Assembly (NCBI RefSeq): GCF_013359725.1
Contig: NZ_JABFMW010000020.1
Coordinates: forward strand, 1-64,000
Reading direction: 5' to 3'
From: Pseudarthrobacter sp. C4D7
Lineage (GTDB): Bacteria > Actinomycetota > Actinomycetes > Actinomycetales > Micrococcaceae
Length of the DNA stretch: 64,000 nt
The stretch's first letter is position 1, and every line of letters begins with the position of its first letter. The translations under genes and the position numbers were made by a program. Below are positions 9,098-18,414 of this stretch, piece after piece. Under the pieces are notes generated by a model. That model did not search any database and was not told the origin of the DNA. It saw only the letters and a list, made by a program, of their open reading frames with translations.

Positions 9098-11734
9098 TTA
9101 GGGCCGGTGGGGAACGACGGCGGCCTGTGCCGTGAGTGCGCGCAGCAGGTGGCTGCGCTGCTCCACGATGATCCTGCGCAGCGCGTGCGGCGCGTCCTGG
9201 TTGGCGTCCAGCCAGGCATCGGTCCGCCGGACGACGGGGTGGGCTTTGGGCTCCCCGCCGTCTGCGAGGTCCTGGGCTGCGGGGTAGAGGCCCCGGACAA
9301 TCCGGCTGGCGATCTCGATGCTCCGCGAGTCCCACACGGTCCGCAGGCAGCCGAAATAGGGCTCCACGTAGGGTTCCAGCAGCACCGGCGGCGCGGTGGT
9401 GAACCCGCTGATGGTGGCGGTCAGGAGCTGGTTGGACAGCCCGGTGCCATGAACCGCCGCATCCCAGGCGGCAGCCTTCACGTCGGCGTCCGGCCGCGAG
9501 GCCATGGCCGTTGCATGCCCGGCCCGGCCCGAGGCGGTGGTGTCCCGGGCCAGTTCGGCATCCAGTTCTGCTGCCGATGCTTGGCCATGGGCCGCCAGCG
9601 CGTGCCACAGATGCCAGCGCAGTTCAGCGTCCACCGTCAGTCCCTCCACGGCAGATGTTCCGTCCAGCAGCCCACGGAGCCGGGGGAGCAGGGCGTCGTC
9701 ATGCCGGCTCAGCGTCCCAACGGTGCGGGCCCAGGCGAGCTGCTGGTCCGAACCCGGGGCGGCCTGGTCCAGGCGGGCAGCGGCAGCTGCGAGGAACGAC
9801 GTTCGCAGGCTGCTGCGGGTGCGGGCGGGTGTGTAGCCTTCGACGGCGGTGGTGGCGTTGTCGAGAACGTTCAGGAGAACTCCGATGCCCGTCTCGGCCG
9901 CGGCGAACGCGGTCACGGCGTCAACGTACAAGGATGCGGGGCTTTCGCCGTCCCGCGCCGAGTTCCATAGGGCGGTCCAGCACAGGGCCCGGGCCATAGG
10001 GTCGGCGAGGCGGTCCAGCGAGGTCCGCACGGTGGCCTCGGACCCCGGGTCCAGCCGCACCTTGGCGTAGGTCAGGTCATCATCGTTGACCAGCAGGAGC
10101 GCTGGCCGCGGCGTTCCAGCAAGCTGCGGGAGTTCCGTCCGGGCGCCGGCCACATCAATTTCGATGGTTCCGGTCCGCACCAGGGCACCCCCGGTGTCGA
10201 AGCCGTACGAACCGACGCGGAGGCGGTGCGGACGCAGCTCTTTCCGTCCGGTGACCGGGTCCACCGCCTCCTGAACGATCGCCACCTGCCCCAGCCCGCC
10301 GTCGTCGTCCGCTGACGTGCCGTGGGGTGCGATGTCCAGGGACAGGGTGGAAATGCCCGATGTCTGCAGCCACTGCCGGGCCCAGCCGGACAGGTCGCGG
10401 CCCGAGGCGGCGTCAAGGGCCGCCAGGAGGTCGGCCAGCGACGTGTTGCCGAAGGCATGTTTCCGGAAGTACTCCCGGGACCCCGCAATGAAGGCGTCAA
10501 AGCCCACGTAGGCCACCAGCTGCTTGAGGACCGAGGCGCCCTTGGCATACGTGATGCCGTCGAAATTCTGCTTGGCCGCTTCAAGGTCCGGGATGTCGGC
10601 GACGATGGGGTGCGTGGTGGGGAGCTGGTCCTGGACGTAGGCCCAGGCCTTGCGCTTGTTGGCGAAGTTGACCCAGGCGGTGTCCCAGTCCGTGGCACGG
10701 TCCACGCCCAGGGTGCCCATGTAGTCGGCAAAGGACTCCTTCAGCCAGAGATCGTCCCACCACTGCATGGTGACCAGGTCGCCGAACCACATGTGCGCCA
10801 TCTCGTGCATCAGGGTGTTGGCGCGCGCCTGGTACTGGGCGTCGGTGGCACGCGAGGTGAACACGTAGCTTTCCGTGAACGTGACCAGGCCGGGGTTTTC
10901 CATGGCGCCCAGGTTGTACTCGGGAACGAACGCCTGGTCGTATTTGCCCCACGGGTAGGGGTAGTCGAAGAGGCGGTTGAAGAAGTCCAGGCCCTTCTTC
11001 GTGAGCGCAAAAAGGTTTTCCGTGTCGAAGGAGTCAGCCATCGAGGCACGGCAGTAGAGGGCCAGCGGGACGTCCAGGCCGGTGCCGTCCTCAAGCGTTG
11101 CCTGCCAGCGGTCCTCAGCCTTGAAGTAGGGCCCGGCCAGGATGCTGGTGATGTACGTGGACATGGGCAGCGTGGTGGCGAAGTCCCAGCAGGCCGTGGC
11201 CGGGTCGCTGGTCAACAGGGTGCGGTTGACTTGGGCACCGTTGGAGGCCACCTTCCACTCGGCCGGAGCCGTCACGTGGAAGGTGTACGTTGCCTTCAGG
11301 TCGGGCTGTTCGAAGTTGGCGAAGACCCGGCGCGCGTCAGCGGGCTCGTACTGGGTGTAGAGGTAGCACTGGCCGTCCGCGGGGTCCACGAACCGGTGCA
11401 TGCCCTCCCCGGAGCGGCTGTACAGCGCCGTGCCGGTCACGGTCACCTGGTTCTCGGCCTGCAGGTTGTCCAGCCGGATGCGCGCACCGTCCACCACATC
11501 CGCCACCGGAAGGCTCCTGCCATTGAGGAGCACGCTGTGGACGCTGCTGCCGATGAAGTCCAGGAAGGTGCCGGCGCCGGGGCGGGCGGTAAAGGTGATG
11601 ACACTTCGGCTGGTGTAGCCCGGAACCGCCGGATCTGCTGCCTGCCGGACATCGAGCGAGACGTCGTAGCTGGTTGTGTTGATCAGGGCTGAACGTTCGG
11701 CGGCTTCGCGGCGCTGCAGATTCTCATGTGACAC
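9098..11734 (-). CDS. pepN: Aminopeptidase N (M1 family)
   Basis: The 878-residue metallopeptidase has the substrate-binding G-A-M-E-N at residues 276-280 and the zinc motif H-E-M-A-H at 310-314, followed by the conserved glutamate region W-L-K-E-S-F-A-D-Y. A large ERAP1-like C-terminal domain completes the usual architecture. It removes N-terminal residues from peptides in the cytoplasm and so acts downstream of proteasome and Clp products. It starts with GTG; no strong ribosome site was seen. It is a single-gene unit. Confidence 0.95.
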   Translation of the reverse strand: MSHENLQRREAAERSALINTTSYDVSLDVRQAADPAVPGYTSRSVITFTARPGAGTFLDFIGSSVHSVLLNGRSLPVADVVDGARIRLDNLQAENQVTVTGTALYSRSGEGMHRFVDPADGQCYLYTQYEPADARRVFANFEQPDLKATYTFHVTAPAEWKVASNGAQVNRTLLTSDPATACWDFATTLPMSTYITSILAGPYFKAEDRWQATLEDGTGLDVPLALYCRASMADSFDTENLFALTKKGLDFFNRLFDYPYPWGKYDQAFVPEYNLGAMENPGLVTFTESYVFTSRATDAQYQARANTLMHEMAHMWFGDLVTMQWWDDLWLKESFADYMGTLGVDRATDWDTAWVNFANKRKAWAYVQDQLPTTHPIVADIPDLEAAKQNFDGITYAKGASVLKQLVAYVGFDAFIAGSREYFRKHAFGNTSLADLLAALDAASGRDLSGWARQWLQTSGISTLSLDIAPHGTSADDDGGLGQVAIVQEAVDPVTGRKELRPHRLRVGSYGFDTGGALVRTGTIEIDVAGARTELPQLAGTPRPALLLVNDDDLTYAKVRLDPGSEATVRTSLDRLADPMARALCWTALWNSARDGESPASLYVDAVTAFAAAETGIGVLLNVLDNATTAVEGYTPARTRSSLRTSFLAAAAARLDQAAPGSDQQLAWARTVGTLSRHDDALLPRLRGLLDGTSAVEGLTVDAELRWHLWHALAAHGQASAAELDAELARDTTASGRAGHATAMASRPDADVKAAAWDAAVHGTGLSNQLLTATISGFTTAPPVLLEPYVEPYFGCLRTVWDSRSIEIASRIVRGLYPAAQDLADGGEPKAHPVVRRTDAWLDANQDAPHALRRIIVEQRSHLLRALTAQAAVVPHRP

Positions 11735-11767
11735 CCGGCTATCTAATCACGCGCCCGCTGCGTCCGC

Positions 11768-12826
11768 TCAGCCTGCGATCTGGAAGGCGGCTGCCAGGCC
11801 CAGCACGGCAATCAGCAGCCAGGATGCCAGCGCCGCCAGAAGCGCCCGCCCTCCCGTGTGGAGCAGCGTGCCGATCCGCACAGCCGAGCCCAGCCCGAAC
11901 AGGGCGGCACCCAGCAGGACGTCCTGCAGCAGGGCCCCGGTATCCAGCCAGGCCGGGGCCAGCCAGCCGGTGGAGCGGAGGGCCACCATGGCCACGAAGC
12001 CCAGTACGAACAGCGGAACCACCGGAGGCATCGTCGAAGAGGTGCCCCCAGCGGCGTCCAGGGCCCGTGCCCCGTTCCTGTGGTGGACGCCGGCCAGGGC
12101 AACCACAGGCGCCAGCAGCAGCACGCGGGTGAGTTTGACGACGACGGCGATCGCCAGGGCAGCGGTCCCGGCGGTTTGCGCCGTGGCCACCACCTGCCCC
12201 ACGTCATGCACCGAGGCTCCGGTCCAGGCGCCGAAGACTTCCGCTGAGAGGCGCAGGGGATGCGAGAGAAGGGGCAGTACACCGATGGCCAGCGTGCCGC
12301 AGAGCGTCACCAGCGCCACCGGTAGGACGGTATCCGCGTGCCGGATGCGGCGGACTGCGGCCATGGCGCCGATGGCGGACGCGCCGCAGATGGCGAACCC
12401 GGTGGCCACCAGCAGCGACGTTAACGGGGGAAGGCGGAACAGGCGGGAAATGGCATAGGTACCGGCAAAACTGGCCGCCACGACGGCAACGATCAGAAGC
12501 AGGGAAACCCACCCCAGGTCAAGGACATCCATGACGCTGACCTTCAGCCCCAGGAACACGATCCCGCCGCGCATCAGGTGCTTGCCCGCGAAGTCCAGGC
12601 CCGCCCGGGCCGGTCCGCCCGTCCAGGTGCCGGCTCCCGGCAGGTTGGCGGCCAGGACGCCCAGCACCACAGCCACGGTCATCGCAGGCAGCGCCGGAAG
12701 CAGGCCGTGCACCACGAACGCCACCGCTACGGCGGCCGCCGCCGTCAGCAGCCCCGGAACCAGCCGTGTCATTGTGGCCCGGAAACTGCCGTTTCCCGGC
12801 AGGGGGAGGCTTCTGTTGCTTGGCAC
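11768..12826 (-). CDS. YeiH/UPF0324 family putative anion exporter
   Basis: The 352-residue protein is an integral membrane protein with about ten helices and the family signatures G-I-V-F-L-G-L and A-T-G-F-A-I-C-G-A-S-A-I. The family is annotated as putative sulfate exporter, but the substrate is weakly supported in general. The start is uncertain: GTG at 12826 gives a short hydrophilic extension, while ATG at 12773 begins nearer the first helix. It is divergent from the ATP-grasp operon. Confidence 0.85.
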   Translation of the reverse strand: MPSNRSLPLPGNGSFRATMTRLVPGLLTAAAAVAVAFVVHGLLPALPAMTVAVVLGVLAANLPGAGTWTGGPARAGLDFAGKHLMRGGIVFLGLKVSVMDVLDLGWVSLLLIVAVVAASFAGTYAISRLFRLPPLTSLLVATGFAICGASAIGAMAAVRRIRHADTVLPVALVTLCGTLAIGVLPLLSHPLRLSAEVFGAWTGASVHDVGQVVATAQTAGTAALAIAVVVKLTRVLLLAPVVALAGVHHRNGARALDAAGGTSSTMPPVVPLFVLGFVAMVALRSTGWLAPAWLDTGALLQDVLLGAALFGLGSAVRIGTLLHTGGRALLAALASWLLIAVLGLAAAFQIAG

Positions 12827-12903
12827 TCACCTACTGTGCCCGACAAGGCCAGTAAAGTACGAACCGGACTGCCGGCAACAACACGCCAGAATGGATGGCA
12901 GTA

Positions 12904-14493
12904 ATGAACTCGAAACAAAAAGATGGTTGGCTATTGGACATGTCAGACCTATTCCAGGATTACTCCGAGGCTGCCGGCCGCACCGGAGCGTACGATGAGA
13001 TGTTTGCCCCCGGGCAACAGGCCAGGGACTCGTACGGGCAGGTGGCGGAGGCGCTCCGCAAACTCTCCCTTGCGGACGTGAGTGCGCGTGCCGATTCCAT
13101 GGCACGCACGTTCCTGGACCGCGGCGTAACCTTCGACTACGCGGGCGAGGAACGGCCCTTCCCCCTCGACATCGTGCCCCGCGTCATTCCCGCGGCGGAA
13201 TGGGATGTCCTGGAACGCGGCGTGGCCCAGCGCGTCCGGGCCCTGGAAGCCTTCCTGAACGACGTCTACGACAAGATGACGGTGGTCTCCGACGGCGTGA
13301 TTCCCCGCCAGCTCGTGACCACCAGCGCCCACTTCCACCGGCAGGTCCACGGCTTTGAACCGGCCGGCGGCGTGCGGGTGCACATCTCGGGCATCGACGT
13401 GGTCCGCGACGCCGCGGGCACCTTCCGGGTGCTGGAGGACAACGTCCGCGTCCCGTCCGGAGTCAGCTACGTGCTGGAGAACCGCCGCGCCATGGCCAAG
13501 GGCCTGCCGGAGGCGTTCGGCCAGCAGCTCATCCGCCCCGTGGAGGAGTACCCGCGCCGGCTGCTCTCGGCCCTGCGCAAGACCGCTCCCGCCGGCGTGG
13601 ATGATCCTACCGTCGTCGTCCTGACCCCTGGCGTCTTCAACAGCGCCTACTTCGAGCACACCCTCCTCGCCGGCCTCATGGGCGTGGAACTGGTGGAAGG
13701 CCGCGACCTCATCTGCCGGGGAAACCGCGTGTACATGCGCACGACGGCCGGCGAACAGCGGGTGGACGTCATCTACAAGCGGATCGACGACGACTTCCTG
13801 GACCCGCTGCAGTTCCGGTCCGACTCCATGCTGGGATGCCCCGGCCTGGTCAACGCCGCCCGTGCCGGCGGCGTCACCATCGCCAACGCGGTGGGCAATG
13901 GCGTGGCGGACGACAAACTGGTTTACAGTTACGTGCCTGACCTGATCCGCTACTACCTCAGCGAGGAGCCCATCATCGCCAACGTGGACACCTACCGCCT
14001 CGAGGAAAAGGAAGCCCGGGAGTACACCCTGGACAACCTGGCGGAACTGGTGGTCAAGCCGGTGGACGGCTCCGGCGGCAAGGGCCTGGTCATCGGCCCT
14101 GATGCCTCCAGGGACGAACTGGACGCCCTCCGCCAGCGGATCATCGCCGATCCCCGCGGCTGGATCGCCCAGCCGGTGCTCCAGCTCTCCACCGTTCCCA
14201 CCCTGGGCGGCGACAAGTTTGGTCCCCGCCACGTCGACCTGCGGCCTTTCGCCGTGAACGACGGAGACGACGTCTGGGTGCTCCCGGGCGGCCTGACCCG
14301 CGTGGCGCTGAAGGAGGGGTCGCTGATCGTGAACTCCAGCCAGGGCGGAGGATCCAAGGACACCTGGGTCCTGGCCGATTCACCGCAAATGCCCGTGGAA
14401 ACCGTTCCCCGCCAGTCCGTCACGGTCCGTGAACGCGTCTCGGTGTGGCCGGTGGAAAGCAATTGGCGCGACCGCCAGTCGGAGCAGCAGTGA
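12904..14493 (+). CDS. Circularly permuted type 2 ATP-grasp protein
   Basis: The product (about 529 residues) belongs to the permuted ATP-grasp family (DUF404/407). Recognisable parts are G-A-Y-D-E-M-F near the N-terminus, V-L-E-D-N-V-R-V-P-S-G, and the nucleotide-binding L-V-V-K-P-V-D-G-S-G-G-K-G. Family members are predicted amide-bond ligases; the substrate is unknown. Starts at 12895, 12904 and 12940 are in frame; 12904 is used because GGATGG lies 5 nt upstream, but 12940 starts at the conserved part. It is the first gene of a three-gene operon. Confidence 0.9.
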   Translation: MNSKQKDGWLLDMSDLFQDYSEAAGRTGAYDEMFAPGQQARDSYGQVAEALRKLSLADVSARADSMARTFLDRGVTFDYAGEERPFPLDIVPRVIPAAEWDVLERGVAQRVRALEAFLNDVYDKMTVVSDGVIPRQLVTTSAHFHRQVHGFEPAGGVRVHISGIDVVRDAAGTFRVLEDNVRVPSGVSYVLENRRAMAKGLPEAFGQQLIRPVEEYPRRLLSALRKTAPAGVDDPTVVVLTPGVFNSAYFEHTLLAGLMGVELVEGRDLICRGNRVYMRTTAGEQRVDVIYKRIDDDFLDPLQFRSDSMLGCPGLVNAARAGGVTIANAVGNGVADDKLVYSYVPDLIRYYLSEEPIIANVDTYRLEEKEAREYTLDNLAELVVKPVDGSGGKGLVIGPDASRDELDALRQRIIADPRGWIAQPVLQLSTVPTLGGDKFGPRHVDLRPFAVNDGDDVWVLPGGLTRVALKEGSLIVNSSQGGGSKDTWVLADSPQMPVETVPRQSVTVRERVSVWPVESNWRDRQSEQQ

Positions 14494-14568
14494 GCCCGGC
14501 ACACGGGGCCGTGGCCGCCCTCGCACCATTCCTTGACAACGTTCCGGGCACGCAGGAGGTAGCCGCGA

Positions 14569-15495
14569 ATGCTTAGCCGAATTGCCGAGTCCCTTTTTTG
14601 GATCGGCCGCTACGTGGAGCGGGCAGACGGTACCGCCCGCATTTTGGATGTCCACCTGGAACGCCTCAACCACCTCCCCATGGAGGAGCGGAAGAGCGTG
14701 GCCCAGGAACTGCTGGCCGTCATGGGCGCCAAGCCGCAGAGCGAGGACTTCGGGCTGCCGGAACTCCTCCATGCGCTGGCGTACGACAAGACCAGCGCCA
14801 CGTCCATTGCCGGTTCCCTGGGAGCTGCCCGGGAGAACGCCCGCCGTGCACGCGAAACCGTGTCCTCGGGGCTGTGGGAGAGCCTGAACACCACCTACTA
14901 CGGGCTCAGCCAGCACCGCAAGGATGTGGTGGGCACGTACCGGTTCTGCAACTGGACCCTGGAACGCACGGCCATGGTCAGTGGCCTGGCCGACACCACG
15001 GTGAGCCATGACGAGAGCTGGCTCTTCCTGGTCCTGGGCCGCTCCCTGGAGCGTGCGGACATGACGGCGCGGATGCTCTCCACGCGGGACGTCCTGTCCG
15101 CGGGCATGTCCTGGGTGAACATGCTCCGCTGCGCCGGCGCCTACGAATCCTTCCTCCGCACCCGCCGTGCCGCGTTTGGAGACCAGCACGCTGCTGAATT
15201 CCTGCTGCTGGACCGGCTGTTCCCCCGCTCCATCGTCTACGCGCTGCGGGACGCCGACGAGTGCCTGGCCAAACTTGACCCGTCCGCGCAGCGGGTGGGG
15301 TTCATCAACGACGCCCGCCGCATTGTGGGCCAGGCCCGGACCTTCCTTGAATTCCACCGGACCGACGACCTCATGTCCGAACTGCCCGAGCACATGGAGC
15401 GGGTGCAGAAAGCAGTGTCCCAGGCCTCGGACGCCATTTCCCGTAAGTACTTCAATCAGGCGGACGAACTTGCCTGGGTGGGAGAAGTGTCATGA
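14569..15495 (+). CDS. Alpha-E domain protein (DUF403)
   Basis: The 308-residue protein is largely helical and begins with the family signature M-L-S-R-I-A-E-S-L-F-W-I-G-R-Y-x-E-R-A. It has R-F-C-N-W-T-L-E-R-T in the middle and no signal peptide. Alpha-E proteins have no proven activity and occur almost always next to permuted ATP-grasp and transglutaminase genes. AGGAGG lies 9 nt before the ATG. The gene follows the ATP-grasp gene by about 75 nt and overlaps the transglutaminase gene by 4 nt. Confidence 0.92.
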   Translation: MLSRIAESLFWIGRYVERADGTARILDVHLERLNHLPMEERKSVAQELLAVMGAKPQSEDFGLPELLHALAYDKTSATSIAGSLGAARENARRARETVSSGLWESLNTTYYGLSQHRKDVVGTYRFCNWTLERTAMVSGLADTTVSHDESWLFLVLGRSLERADMTARMLSTRDVLSAGMSWVNMLRCAGAYESFLRTRRAAFGDQHAAEFLLLDRLFPRSIVYALRDADECLAKLDPSAQRVGFINDARRIVGQARTFLEFHRTDDLMSELPEHMERVQKAVSQASDAISRKYFNQADELAWVGEVS

Positions 15496-16343
15496 CCCGG
15501 TTGAGCATCGTCCACAGGACGGCCTACAAGTACAACAAGCGGGTGACGCTGTCCTACAACGAGGCCAGGATGACGCCGCTGACGGATTCGCAGCAGGTAG
15601 TGCTGGAGTCCGTGGTGAAGGTGTCCCCGTCGCAGGCGGCTGTCAGCACTTACCGCGACTACTGGGGGACCAGGGTCACGGCCTTTGACATGCAGATGCC
15701 GCACGAGAACCTTGAGGTGGTTTCCAACATCACCGTCGAGGTGCACCGGGCCGAAAAGATTCCCGCGGAGGCGGACATCGTGGGTTGGGATGAGCTGGCA
15801 TCCCCGGAGATCCTGGACGCGTTCAGCGACTGGCTGCCGCAGTCCCGGCTCAGCGGCCCGGGCGACGAAGTGCTGGGCATCATCCCCGGCGTCGTGGCAG
15901 GGAAGAACCCGCACGAGGCTGCCATGGCGGTCTTCGCCTGGATGCGCGGGGAGATGACCTACATGTCAGGGTCCACCGCCGTCACCACCAACGCGGAGGA
16001 AGCCTGGGGCCAGCGGAAGGGCGTGTGCCAGGACCTGGCGCACCTGGCCATCGGTGCCCTGCGCAGCTGCGGCATTCCGGCCCGCTACGTCTCCGGTTAC
16101 CTGCATCCCCGCTCCAGCGCCGGGATCGGGGAAACCGTGGCAGGGCAGTCACATGCCTGGCTGGAGTGGTGGGACGGGGACTGGCGCAGCTGGGACCCCA
16201 CCAACCACAAACCCGCCGGGGACTTCCACGTCACGGTGGCCCGGGGCCGCGACTACCGCGATGTGCCCCCGCTGAAAGGTATCCTGTCCGGCGGCGGCGG
16301 CTCGGCGCTGAAGGTCAGCGTGGAGATCACCCAGCTCGCCTGA
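15492..16343 (+). CDS. Transglutaminase-like cysteine peptidase/transferase family protein
   Basis: The 283-residue protein has the N-terminal beta domain seen in bacterial transglutaminase-like proteins, then the catalytic core. The triad is visible as Cys179 in G-V-C-Q-D-L, His221 in S-H-A-W and Asp235 in W-D-P-T-N. Such enzymes hydrolyse or transfer amide bonds. The start overlaps the alpha-E stop (ATGA), so translation is coupled. With the ATP-grasp partner the logic is making and cutting of an amide bond. No secretion signal is present, so the action is probably cytoplasmic. Confidence 0.92.
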   Translation: MTRLSIVHRTAYKYNKRVTLSYNEARMTPLTDSQQVVLESVVKVSPSQAAVSTYRDYWGTRVTAFDMQMPHENLEVVSNITVEVHRAEKIPAEADIVGWDELASPEILDAFSDWLPQSRLSGPGDEVLGIIPGVVAGKNPHEAAMAVFAWMRGEMTYMSGSTAVTTNAEEAWGQRKGVCQDLAHLAIGALRSCGIPARYVSGYLHPRSSAGIGETVAGQSHAWLEWWDGDWRSWDPTNHKPAGDFHVTVARGRDYRDVPPLKGILSGGGGSALKVSVEITQLA

Positions 16344-16350
16344 CGCAGCA

Positions 16351-16379
16351 GGTTCCCCGGCCTCCGTCGCCGGGGAACC
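16351..16379. terminator. Hairpin between transglutaminase and PPOX genes
   Basis: A perfect 11-bp stem (16351-16361 with 16369-16379) with a 7-nt loop lies 7 nt after one stop and 10 nt from the other. It is placed to terminate both convergent transcripts. Confidence 0.7.
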
Positions 16380-16389
16380 CGCCGTCGGC

Positions 16390-16857
16390 CTATTCCGACG
16401 CCGACTTGGCTGAACTGCTGATCTGGGTCCACCACGTCATCGGATCGGTGACCTTGAAGCGGCGGCCTGTGACGCTCTCCGGGGTGATGCGCACAAACGC
16501 GTCTTTCCGCCCGGCCTGCCAGGGGAAGAGGTACAGCCGGGACGTCTCCAGCACGTCCTCAGTGCTCTTGACCAGGCCCGCGGTGCCCTTGATCACTACG
16601 CTCCAGGCCAGGCCCGTCCCGGGGTCCACACCATCAGCCTCAACCGCCACAGGGGCGTCCCCGGAGGCCGCTGACAGTTTGGTTCCCTGGCTGGTGCGGA
16701 AAACCAGCGTGCCGCCGTCCACGGTGAAGTTGACCGGGAAGATGTCCGGCCTGCCGTCAACGAGGACCGCCAGCCTGCCCACGGACACAGTCCGCAGCAG
16801 GGCCCAGCATTCGTAGTGTTCGAGATTCTGCACTTGGGTGGATGGCTCGTTGCTCAT
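16390..16857 (-). CDS. Pyridoxamine 5'-phosphate oxidase family (split-barrel) protein
   Basis: The 155-residue protein has the flavin split-barrel pattern: G-R-L-A-V-L-V-D-G-R-P-D-I-F-P-V-N-F, then V-F-R-T-S-Q-G-T-K, then W-S-V-V-I-K-G. It may bind FMN, F420 or heme-related ligands; the cofactor cannot be decided. It is too short and divergent to be PdxH. The ATG lies 6 nt behind TATGCT (16864-16869, minus strand), fitting leaderless expression. Confidence 0.85.
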   Translation of the reverse strand: MSNEPSTQVQNLEHYECWALLRTVSVGRLAVLVDGRPDIFPVNFTVDGGTLVFRTSQGTKLSAASGDAPVAVEADGVDPGTGLAWSVVIKGTAGLVKSTEDVLETSRLYLFPWQAGRKDAFVRITPESVTGRRFKVTDPMTWWTQISSSAKSASE

Positions 16858-16875
16858 GCCGTGAGCATACCCGCA

Positions 16876-18327
16876 TCACCAGGGGCTGGGCTTGTAATCC
16901 TTGAGGAAGACACCGTACTGGTCCTCGCCGTTCTCGCCCATGACAATCGGATCGTAGACCCGGGCCGCGCCGTCCACCAGGTCCAGGGGTGCATGGAAGC
17001 CTTCCTCCATGAGCCGGACCTTGGTGAAGTGCGGGCGCTCGTCCGTGATCCAGCCGGTATCCACGGCAGTCATCAGGATCCCGTCCGTATCCAGCATCTC
17101 CTTGGCACTGGTGCGCGTCATCATGTTCAGCGCGGCCTTGGCCATGTTGGTGTGGGGGTGCCCGGGGCCCTTGTAGGCGCGGGAGAACTGTCCCTCCATG
17201 GCGGAGACGTTGACAATGTACTTGCGCCGGGCCGTGGACCGCTTCATGGCACCCCGCAGCCGGCTGACCAGCAGGAACGGTGCCGTGACGTTGCAGAGCT
17301 GGACCTCAAGCATCTCCAGCGGGTCCACCTCGTCCAGCACCTGCGTCCAGCTGTTGATGGTGGCAAGGTCCGGGACCAGGCCGCCGGCGTCGATGGCGGT
17401 TCCGGACGCGATGCGCTCCAGGGACGCAGATCCGGTGGACAGAGCCAGGGAGGTGATGGCGTCGCCGGCCAGGACCGGGTGGTCGGTCACGCTTCCGGCC
17501 AGGGCCAGCGGGTGCTTGTCATGGGCGTGGCCGAATGTCAGCAGCTCAGGGCCGCCGTTGGCCTCCTCCAGTGCTGCCGGCAGCGGCTCGTCCTCGGCGT
17601 CCACCAGGGGCTTGTAGGCGTTGCCGGACCGGCGCACCGTCTGGGCCGCGTTGTTGATGATGATGTCCAGTGGGCCGGCCTGGTCGAGCGAATCGGTCAG
17701 GGCCATCACCTGGGCGGGATCGCGGAGGTCGATGCCCACAATCCGAAGCCGGTGCAGCCAGTCGCCGCTGTCTTCCATGGCCGCGAAGCGCCGTGCGGCG
17801 TCCTTGGGGAACCGGGCGGTGATGGTGGTGTGCGCCCCGTCGCGGAGCAGCCGCAGGGCGATGTACATGCCGATCTTGGCCCGCCCGCCGGTGAGCAGCG
17901 CCCGCCGCCCGGTGAGATCGGTCCGGGCATCGCGCTTGCTGTGGCTGAAGGCGGCGCATTCGGGGCACAGCTGGTGGTAGAAGGCGTCCACCTGCGTGTA
18001 GTGCTGCTTGCAGATGTAGCAGGGGCGGGACCTGAGGAGGTGGCCGGCGATCTTCCCGGTGGCGGAGGTCTCCAGTTTGTTGCCGCGGGTTTCATCATCG
18101 ATCCGGTCAGGGGCGGCGGTGGCCGTCTGGGCAATAACGGCTCGGTCGGCCTCCGCGATCGAATCACGCTTGGTGACCCTGCGGTGGCGCTTGACGGCCT
18201 TGAACATTTTCCCGGTGGCGCGGCGTACGGAGACGTAGTCCGGGTGCTCCTCGTCGTATTCGTGGATGGTGTTCAGGACCTTGAGGCAGGCCTGGATGTC
18301 CTCAGGGGTCAGATCGGGGGAGCTCAT
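16876..18327 (-). CDS. SDR-fold protein with N-terminal four-Cys knuckle and no canonical Tyr
   Basis: The 483-residue protein is about twice normal SDR length. Residues 1-100 are charged and helical. Cys103, Cys106, Cys121 and Cys124 form a C-x2-C-x14-C-x2-C knuckle likely to bind zinc. The Rossmann part starts with T-G-G-R-A-K-I-G near residue 146 and has I-N-N-A-A. At the Tyr-x3-Lys site the residues are Thr393 and Lys397; the nearest upstream Tyr is Tyr385. The substrate is unknown. The ATG is 7 nt behind TAAAAT (18335-18340, minus strand), so it is probably leaderless. Confidence 0.85.
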   Translation of the reverse strand: MSSPDLTPEDIQACLKVLNTIHEYDEEHPDYVSVRRATGKMFKAVKRHRRVTKRDSIAEADRAVIAQTATAAPDRIDDETRGNKLETSATGKIAGHLLRSRPCYICKQHYTQVDAFYHQLCPECAAFSHSKRDARTDLTGRRALLTGGRAKIGMYIALRLLRDGAHTTITARFPKDAARRFAAMEDSGDWLHRLRIVGIDLRDPAQVMALTDSLDQAGPLDIIINNAAQTVRRSGNAYKPLVDAEDEPLPAALEEANGGPELLTFGHAHDKHPLALAGSVTDHPVLAGDAITSLALSTGSASLERIASGTAIDAGGLVPDLATINSWTQVLDEVDPLEMLEVQLCNVTAPFLLVSRLRGAMKRSTARRKYIVNVSAMEGQFSRAYKGPGHPHTNMAKAALNMMTRTSAKEMLDTDGILMTAVDTGWITDERPHFTKVRLMEEGFHAPLDLVDGAARVYDPIVMGENGEDQYGVFLKDYKPSPW

Positions 18328-18352
18328 TGGGAAAATTTTACAGCGTACGGCA

Positions 18353-18386
18353 CAGGCCGGGGCACCATGGGTGGTGCCCCGGCCTG
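18353..18386 (-). terminator. Terminator of glgC
   Basis: A perfect 15-bp stem (18353-18367 with 18372-18386) with a TGGG loop lies just past the glgC stop. A few T residues follow further downstream on the minus strand. Confidence 0.75.
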
Positions 18387-18414
18387 CATGTGGCGCGGGA
18401 AGGTATCCTGCGGA

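Noticed and set aside
10322..11692. Plus-strand frame of 456 codons opposite pepN
   Set aside because: Valine/glycine-rich shadow of pepN without a ribosome site or recognisable domain.
12949..14232. Minus-strand frame opposite the ATP-grasp gene
   Set aside because: Composition is that of a complement shadow (His/Val/Gly-rich), and the plus strand encodes a known family.
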